From assembly GCA_003049485.1 (NCBI GenBank), contig PYST01000197.1:422-64421 (forward strand): a DNA stretch of 64,000 nt, read 5' to 3'. The notes beneath the pieces are model-generated. The model was not told where the DNA came from and ran no database searches. It saw only the letters and a program-made list of their open reading frames with translations. Below, in pieces: positions 56,096-64,000 of this stretch; within the stretch, counting starts at the first letter, position 1, and the number at the start of each line of letters is the position of its first letter. A program made the position numbers and the translations under genes. This DNA is from Ophioceras dolichostomum (lineage: Eukaryota > Ascomycota > Sordariomycetes > Magnaporthales > Ophioceraceae).

Positions 56096-59000
56096 TTAGT
56101 TCACGTTCATCTCCCGGGTCGCCCAGGAGCTGTCCACCCAGTCCGGCTTCTCACCGAGGAAGACGACCCGCTCAGACTCGCTTGCCAGAGCGTCGACGAT
56201 GTACTTCTGCGCGGCGTCTCGGACCTGGTCGCGGGTGACGTCGAGGAGCTGCTCCCGACGGGTCTGCTTCATGTCCTCAGAGATCCCGTAGAGGAACCTC
56301 CCCATCCCCTCCTCGTTGACCGCCAAGGGAGCGTCCGCGCCCTGGAACACCGAGATCTTGGCTTCCTCCAGGTCGCGCTCGCTCCACTGCTTTTCCACAG
56401 CCCAGCGGCCAGCGTTGCGCATGATCTTCAGGGTGTTGAGCGGGTTGGGGTCTCGGTATGAGTAGAAGCCAAAAACGCCATCTAGCGGGCGCGAGTAGGC
56501 ACCGCCTCCGTATGCGCCGCCCTTCTCGCGGATCTCGTGGTGCAGGTGCTTGTGAGTCAACAGCTGGGAGAGGATCTGGAGTGGGGCGCCATCGGGCGAC
56601 GTGTACGAGACCGTGGGAATGGCTAGTGCGCCATAGTAGACCTGATACGGTAGAGGGTAGAAAGCCTTGATGTCTCGGGGTAAGACCGACGGCTCCGTCT
56701 GGCTAGAGACGCCGGCGCTGTTGCCACTGCTCTGGGCAAGAGAACCGATGAACTTGGACAACGCCGCCGAGTTGTCCTGTACGCTCTCCGTTCCGCAGGT
56801 CATCGCAGCGCGCATGCCACCGGTTGTAAGCGCGAGCTGCTGAATGGTCTTGAGTTTCGCAATGACATCATCGAGCTGATCTGATTCCGGTCGGCCGGCA
56901 AGGGAGGTGACCAGCTTGACTTGGGACAACCCGCTGACCTGCTCTCGAAGGTAGCCAAGATGACTAAGACCGGCCTCTGCTGCCCTTCGAGCGAAGGCAT
57001 GGCCCGAGGAGGCGATGTCGTTGACTACCCCATCGGCGGATGCCTGCAGTAGCTGCCGTATTTGCGAAACGGCCTCTGGGCTGTCAAAGTTCGTTTCCAG
57101 AACAAGCAGCCGCAGGAGGTCGAACATGTCCTGCACGTTCCGATCCAGAGCCATACCTGTGAAGATTAGGCCTTCAGTGGATGTCTGGAAGTCACCGGGT
57201 AGGGCGGCGGAGTGGTAGCCAACCGAGACACCCCCGGTCAACAGCTTGATACGATCCTCCAGTTCTTCCATCGACAGATCCTTCGTCCCTAGTCGCATGA
57301 TGGCGTCTGTGAAAAGCGGGACGAGTGCCCTCAGATCGTCTGGGAGGTTTCCAAGCGAGTTTATGGCGCGGAAATACGTTAAACCGTTGGTGGGAGCTTC
57401 GCGCCATTGAATTCGGATCCCGTTCGCGTCTTCGTCCCTGGTGACCGTCGGCTCCTTCCGTCTGGGAATATCCTCAACGTGTACGCTAGGCAAACAGCTG
57501 AGATCTTCTGAGACGGACTTCCCCTGCTCTTTCAGCAGCTGAAGCTCCCGTTCTGCCAGGATTTTCTGACCAGCGGATTCGCCGCCCAGGGCCTCTGAGA
57601 CTCGCGAAATCTCCGCCGCGAGTCTTGAGTCCTCCTCCTTTGCTAGCTCTGCGGCATACTCGGCGGAAGGTGCCATGGTGAATGTCAGGGTATTATCGTT
57701 CAGCAGGTACTTGTCCATGAGGCCCTCCAGATACCCACCCTCGGCCAGCTTCTTCTCGAAGGCGGCTACGGTGTCGTTCCAGGCCAGGGTATCAAAGACG
57801 TCTATGCCGTTGAACCACTTGGGTTTGAGCCTCTGAAGCAGTGACATACCGAAGTTCGCCGTCTTATGCTTGAGGCTGATCTCAAGCTGATGCAAGTATC
57901 CATCGATTTTGGAACGCTTGAAGCCCTGGTCCCTAACTTGGCGGAGAATCTTCTGAACTTCCGACTTTAGCCTCGGGACGTCCTGCTCCTGAACCCCGGT
58001 GAGCCCGATGGAGAATATGCCGGACCTGGCTGAGCCATCATACCCGGAGTTGGGGCTCCAGTCGATCCCGAGACCCGATTCGATGAGACCTCTGTACAGT
58101 GGCGAGCCATATCCGTCCATCAGGAGTGCGGACAACAGCGCCAGGGAGAAAGACTCGACAACGTCTGCGGTGTCTCCTAGGACCCATGACACTGAGGACT
58201 TGAACTGCCTGCTAGTGTCGACTAGAGGATCGATTGGACCAAAGAGTTTGACTTCCCTGGGGCCTTCGCTCAGGTCGACAGGCCGGTGGACCTCGGCCAG
58301 TCCCTCAGCAGTGCTCTTCTCGAACGCGCTCAGCTGGGCGTCGATTTCCTGCAGATGGTCGGCCAGCGGCATGTCTCCATAGGTGAAGAGCTTGGCGTTG
58401 CTCGGGTGGTAATGGTCGGCGTGGAAGCGCTTGAGCTGCTGGTAAGTCAAGTCGGTGATCTTCTGGGGATCGCCGCCGGAGTTGTGGATTGCAGGGAAGA
58501 TATGGTCCTGGAATCGGATGTAAAACAGGTATCCCGCGTCCGACATCTGGCCCTTCATCTCGTTATAAACGACGCCCTTGAAGACCAGGCGGCCGTCCTC
58601 GGCTTTGGCGGCCTCACCACGAGCCAGCGCCTCCGGGTTCTCCGGTCCGATCCTCCACCCTTCCTGCCAGAAGTCTGTTTCTTTGAGAAGGGGTCGGAGA
58701 GTCGCGTCCAAGTACACGGACATCAGATTCTTAAAGTCCCGCGAGTTGGTGGTGGCGAACGGGTAGAACGTATGGTCGGACGCTGTGAAGGCGTTCATGA
58801 AGTTGGAGAGGGTGCGAGGAAGCATCTTGAAGAAAGGGTCTCGTATGGGATATCTTCCAGCAAAGGGCCGAGGAACGTCAGTTAAGTTGAAAACCTCAGA
58901 GCTCAAAGATGGAGCGAAGCGTGGAGCCGGTAAGAAACGGGAGACATGACTGACTTCTGGCTTCCGCAAAGCGTGGTATGCTCTAGGATATGAGGCACAC

Positions 59001-59253
59001 CGGTGTCGTCTGGGGGGTTGGTCTTGAAGCCGATCGAGAACACATTATTGCTGTCATCCCTGGCGATGTGCAGATGCTCGGCGCCCGTCTTGTCATGTTG
59101 AAGCTGGAGAGCCGTGAGCTTGAGCTCCGGGACGTGTTTTACGCGCTTTAATGTGAATCCGTGCAGCTTCTCTCCAGGTGTTGGCTGGTGCTGCGAGATC
59201 GTGGCAAAGGACCTCCGGCCAGCCTGGGCGAGCTTTGCCGCGTTTCGCAGCAT
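56096..59253 (-). CDS. CYM1: Mitochondrial presequence protease Cym1/PreP (M16C)
   Basis: Exons 59253-58955 and 58853-56096 (101-nt intron, GTCAGT..GGAAG) join in phase to 1018 residues. The inverted zinc motif HILEH is at residues 88-92, with the distal ligand region in GVVYNEMKG. The splice restores CGSQKYPIRDPFFKML, a hallmark of the family. The start MLRNAAKLAQAGRRSFATIS is a typical matrix presequence; a methionine 16 codons further upstream is less convincing. Cym1 degrades cleaved presequence peptides and other short peptides in the matrix, closing its two M16 halves around them. Head-to-head with taxilin. Confidence 0.96.
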
Positions 59254-60132
59254 TGCTAACAGAAAGAGCAGCAAAGCGCGATCAACGGCTTCGAGATGCA
59301 ATGCAAGAACGCCGCTGTTTCCAGCACTACTGCCAGTAGCGCCTCGTTGTGAGAGGCAGATGCGGCTACTGCAGGAAGTAGGGTTATTGCAATGCGTTCA
59401 TCAAGGATTACGAATACAACAAACGGCCGGGACTCGCGGGATGGTGTCTCGAGTCGGGCAGAAGTTCGTGGTGGCTCAGAGTCACTCTAAAATTTTCGAG
59501 AGTTTCGACCCTGGATGGGACCCTGAGCGGACAAGGGGAGTTAGCACATCACGCATAGATACATGCACCTAAGTGAATCTTGCATACATAGCTGCCGTAC
59601 CGCCTTAACTTTCGGATGGAAGTGGGGCAGCCTCCGTAGGTACGTGGATGGGACGACGGACCCGGCAGCCAGGCTTGCCAGCGCTGCACAGGAGCCCACG
59701 GTGGTGGGTCCGCTGAGAGAAGAGCCTGGAGGACATGCGACAGGTGTGCAAGGTCCAAAAAACAATATCCGACGCTCCGTCGCGCATTTTGAGATTGAAT
59801 CTCTTCCTGGCCGCCCAGCTGAACAACTTAATTAGCAGCCATTCCAAGTCAGTCATCGTCGGAGCCTCAACAAGGTAGCCGTAGGATTTTTTATCAGCAG
59901 TAATTTCGAGCACGAAGAGCATCTTCGACACCCCGCGGCCTCTTTTTTCCAGGTTTGCAGCGGATAGGACTCGCCGGCGTTGACGAAAGCGAACGTATCC
60001 CTCAATTGCAGGCCAGCCGTTTGGCCTTTTACGCCCCTCCTCAGGTCGCGGTCCTCATGCAAGGCCCAGAGAATGTCTATGGTCAACTCAGCGACGACTC
60101 CGACTGCCGCCTCATCCCCTCGACCTTCAACC
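59254..60132. promoter_or_regulatory. Divergent promoter region of CYM1 and the taxilin gene
   Basis: 879 bp between the starts. The frame of taxilin stays open upstream to 59980, so a longer N-terminus is formally possible. No named site can be assigned. Confidence 0.4.
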
Positions 60133-62174
60133 ATGGCGGCGAACGGTTCTTCCAACTCGTCCAAGGCCGATGGCGCCGCTCAAGCGCCTGCCGTGACGTC
60201 CCAGGCGCCGGCTAAGAAGGCCAGCAAGAAGAAGGCACTTGACTCGAATGAGGCCAAGAAGCTCGTTGCCGCCCGAATCTCGCAGCTCGAGCTCGATGCC
60301 GCTGGAGAAAAGGACCAGGAGCTTGAGATCGGTATGTTTGCGGACTCGCCCACTACTCGCCCTTCAGATTGCACGCATCGGTTTTTTTTCGCCGCACTTG
60401 GAGCTCCGCAGCCGACTCAGCCTCGAGTCGTCTCGAGTCCTTCTCTCCCAATTGCCACCACCAGAGATTCCACGCATACCTCGGTCGCGTATTCTCTCTC
60501 GATTTTGTTTTTTGCGAGCCGGAAAGGGACAATCCATCATGGCATGGGCGAGATTGTACTGTCGTGCATATATCGAATCCGGTGCTGACTCGTTCTACAG
60601 AGCGTGAGGTCAAGAAGGCGAATCGCGAACTGAACACGCAGACGGCTAAGATGGACAATCTGCAGAAGATTGACCATCTTACCAAGCGATGCTCCGATCT
60701 TCTCGCGGATATGAAGCGCCATGAGCGAGAGAGTCTCAAGAACAAGAAACGAGGGGACCAGCTCCAAAAGGAGAAGGACCAGTCTCGGACGGAGCTCACG
60801 AAGACGATTGGCCTCAAGGAGAAGTTGGAGAAGCTCTGCCGAGAACTCCAAAAGGAGAACAACAAGCTGAAGGTAGGCCGCGCCTCGGCTCCCACGAGCA
60901 GCACGGTCGCTTCGTCGTTTCTTGCCATTGGGCCGCATATATGATACTGACTAAGGTTTGTCGTCCGCAATGTAGAGCGAGAACAAGACCCTCTCCGACA
61001 ACCAAGTCCGCAACCAGAACTCCTGGGATGAGAAGTTCTCGAGCCTTCTCCAGAAGCTGGACGACTACCAGGTCGACAAGGACAATCCCAAGAAGCAAAC
61101 GGTCGACATCGAGCTGGAGGAGTTGTGAGTCCGCCCTGAGCCCCCATCACCCACCCCTACGCTTCAGCTTGCTATGTTGCGCGCTGGCCCCATGTGTGCA
61201 CGTGGGATCGAGTTACTTACATGGCTGGTCTCGCAACAGGTTCCGCATTCGATTCAAATCTCTCATCGAGCAGTATGAGCTCCGAGACCTTCACTTCCAC
61301 TCCCTGATGCGCACCAAGGAACTGGAGGTGCAGTATCAGCTAGCCCGCTTCGAGGGGGAGAGGAAGCGGGCGGCAACGGAGGTCGACCGATCGCGACAGC
61401 TCAATGCTCAGATCCAGACGTTCTCGAAGACGGAGGGCGAGCTTCGGACTCAACTCAACGTCTACGTGGACAAGTTCAAACAGGTTAGAAGCCCTGACTA
61501 CCGACCTCCTTCACCGGCATCACCACCCGTTGTCCGGCCTCCCTTTGGTTTCTGAGCAGAGTTGATGATGGAGCCATCTCCAGGTCGAAGACACGCTTAA
61601 CAACAGCAACGACCTTTTCCTCACGTTCCGCAAGGAGATGGAGGAAATGTCCAAGAAGTCCAAGAAACTCGAGAAGGAGAACGACGAGTTGAAGCGGAAG
61701 CATGAGAAGATGAACCACAACATCTTCAAGATGGCCGAGGAGCGGACCAAAAACTTTAAGGAGGTTCAGGACCTCCGGAAGAAATCGGAGAAGCTCACGA
61801 GCATCATCTCGCAGATGCAGAAGCAAGGCCGGGGCATCGCGCAGCCCGCTGGTGTCGGCTCAGAGTCTTGCAATGGCGATGGCGTAGAGGGTGTCGATGA
61901 CGGAGGCGAGGCAGGCGAGGAAAGTGAATACGAGGATGAGGAAGGTGAAGAGGAGTACGAGGATGTCAGTGACGACGACGAGGAGGGCGACTATGAGGAC
62001 GAGGACCTTACGGAGGATGAGCCACAGCTCGGCAAGCAGCAGCAGCCGCAGCAGCAGCCGGCGCACGGGTCGAAGCAGCCGCAGCAGCCACAGCAGCATC
62101 AGAAGCCGGAGCTGCAGAAGAAGTACGGCCCGGAGAGGCCGCCGCCGGCGCCGGTTGCAACGAACGGGTACTAG
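60133..62174 (+). CDS. Taxilin family coiled-coil protein
   Basis: Exons 60133-60331, 60601-60872, 60976-61124, 61240-61483 and 61584-62174 join in phase to 484 residues. The central region is one long coiled coil with the taxilin blocks KLEKLCRELQKENNKLK, FRIRFKSLIEQYELRDLHF and LNVYVDKFKQVEDTLNNSND. Taxilins bind syntaxins and are implicated in vesicle traffic; fungal members are little studied. The N-terminus is Ala/Lys/Ser-rich. The C-terminus is an acidic Glu/Asp run of about 45 residues followed by a Gln/Pro-rich tail. I chose the ATG at 60133 (MAANGSS) because the preceding open sequence is basic-poor and unlike the family. Confidence 0.92.
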
Positions 62175-64000
62175 AGTGACCCTCTCGTATGCGACCAGGT
62201 ACAGGACGGGGGCGGCCCTGGTGTTTTGCTGTCTTTTTGGCAGTCGTTATGGCATTCTCTTCTCCACTCGCTGAACCGATTGAGATTCTGCTTGGGCAAG
62301 GTCTTCGCGCCTCCTCAACACCCACAGCTTTACTTTGCTGGTGATAACGCGCGTATGTGAACCTACCACCCAACACTGTAACTAGCCCCATCCCCTGCCT
62401 TCAATGCCTGATTTCATGGTGCTCAGCATTATGTTACTCCCTGCCAACCTACTCTCATGCATTACTCACTCTCCTCCACACTTTCGAGCTGGAATCACCT
62501 CGGCGCCCTCCTAGCAAAGCGGGGGCGAAATCAACAGTGTTCGGCCCAACAGCGCACACACTGCATGTATCCGAACATACCGTATTGTTGTACCGTACCA
62601 TACCTGAGGAAATCAAGGGGCCGTCCACTCAATCCACGTGTCTTGCAATGCGGTCTTGTGCGACTGTGGCACTAGCTGGCCTAGCCTGGTGATGCCTCGC
62701 GTGTTCTCGCTGAACAGTACCTTGTCCTGCAGCCATCCCGCCGCATCCTATGGCGTGGACGGTTTCAAAAATGACCGCAGAGACGTTTCCCTGGACCAAC
62801 GTAGTTAGCCTGGGTCGAAAATACTCATTAAGCTCAGATGGAGCTTTGTGACTGCGAGATTTCATGGGACAGAGTCCAACGAACGAACATGGCGCTGAGG
62901 CGATGAGGTCATTGGCTAGGTCCACTCCACACCCTCAGATATGCCCACACCCACTCTATTTCATCTCTCTCCCCCTGCCCCCGCTGTCCGGCAAATAATC
63001 GCAAGTGATTGGGGCTCCGGGCGAAACCACAGTGAACAGTGCTGCAGCTCAGCAAGCAGCTAGGCTGCCGAATGGCCTGGGAGGCTGGGCACCAGTGATA
63101 AAACAACACCAGACAGCAGGCCACGAACGGAACTGTGGTGCTGCGGCTGCATCAACTGGTTGACACTTGTCATGCTTCTGCTTCAAAACCAATGCTGCAG
63201 GAATTCCCGCGCCGTATTCCATAGTCTATTTTTTTTGTCCCTTGTTGTTTTTCCCTCCCCTGCTCAAATAAACATATCTCTTACGCATCTTCAGCACGAA
63301 TGACTTCCGTTCGGGCCAAGCTGGCAGCTGCCGACCGCTGCCGCAAGCAAGGGTCATTTCTGAATTGTTGAACGCATTGAAACACACCCGATCCAATCGC
63401 GATAATTGGTATACGACATATTAGGACTGGACTCCTGCGACCAACAGTGGCCGGATCCTCCGGCCGGGCTGCGAGACGAACGTTCCTGCAATACTATTCG
63501 ACATCGATACCTACTTCGAACCTTCATCGCCGGCATCATAGAATTTGATGGTCCCGCGCAATCGAAAGAACCCACGAAACTCTGAGAGATGGTCGTCGGC
63601 GAATCCCTTTACTATCTTACCTAGGCACACATTGAACGAGGGGGCGCCCAGCCCTGGCGCGGCCCGAAACTATTGACGATTGCGAGCGGGCCTCCAAGCA
63701 TCCCAGGAAATCTCCACCCGTCGTGGACATCGCGCTCTCGCGCCGGGTCGAAACGGAGGGAGACCGGCTCCCGACCTAGAGAGACACAGACAACAGTTGC
63801 GAAAGGGTCTACGACGCTCTCTGCTCCCCGAAAAGTACCCACACCAAAGCGCATCGGAATAAACTAAGAGGAGGAAGTGAATGTTGCTGTTGAGGAGGAG
63901 GAGACGAAGAACAAGAGGAAGAATCGAAACTATAGGGGTGGCTGGGTTGCGAACGTAGGAAAGGAAAATGGCGACCTTCCTAGAAGATCCACGGCTCCGG
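62175..64000. other. Right end without a gene, about 1.8 kb
   Basis: Contains the taxilin 3' region. Frames up to 111 codons show no motif. The last 150 bases are purine-rich with GAGGAG repeats and could be the leader of a gene beyond the edge. Confidence 0.45.

Overview
The window is a stretch of nuclear chromosome from a filamentous ascomycete, most likely a Sordariomycete-type fungus. The evidence is many short GT...AG introns (about 45 to 150 nt) with CTAAC-like branch sites, GC-rich third codon positions in the genes, a fungal NACHT-WD40 receptor, fungal CorA-like membrane proteins, and clear orthologues of yeast SHB17, AVT3/4, RPB11, LSM5, YTM1, POL31, MSM1, RAM2, ERG12, RPL38, STE24, SPE1 and CYM1. 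I worked out the splice structures by hand from phase and consensus; none has been checked against RNA.

Region 1 (1 to about 9 kb) is accessory. A minus-strand NLR-type gene runs off the left edge. It carries an N-terminal RelA/SpoT-like nucleotidyltransferase domain, a NACHT NTPase and at least four near-identical 126-bp WD40 repeats. Upstream lie a truncated CorA-like fragment (minus), about 2.4 kb without a convincing gene, and a CorA-like gene on the plus strand that appears frameshifted. This block is the most unusual part of the window.

Region 2 (9 to 33 kb) is housekeeping: SHB17 (with a TA-flanked MITE inside an intron), an AVT3/4-like vacuolar amino-acid transporter, RPB11, LSM5, a DEDD 3'-5' exonuclease, YTM1, the DNA polymerase delta small subunit, a serine/threonine dehydratase, a NAT9-like acetyltransferase and mitochondrial methionyl-tRNA synthetase. 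Several are head-to-head pairs separated by 0.3 to 0.6 kb.

Region 3 (33 to 49.5 kb) holds an Mtr2-like NTF2-fold gene, RAM2, ERG12, a duplicated ABM-like barrel protein, RPL38, two small membrane-protein candidates, STE24 and the mitochondrial bL34 gene. Three genes act in one pathway: ERG12 feeds isoprenoid synthesis, RAM2 is the common alpha subunit of the CaaX prenyltransferases, and STE24 trims prenylated CaaX proteins. A 10-N assembly gap sits in a poly-C run at 45.06 kb.

Region 4 (49.5 to 64 kb) holds ornithine decarboxylase with a 3.3-kb gene-free upstream region, the mitochondrial presequence protease CYM1 head-to-head with taxilin, and a gene-free right end. I saw no CRISPR array, rRNA or convincing tRNA.
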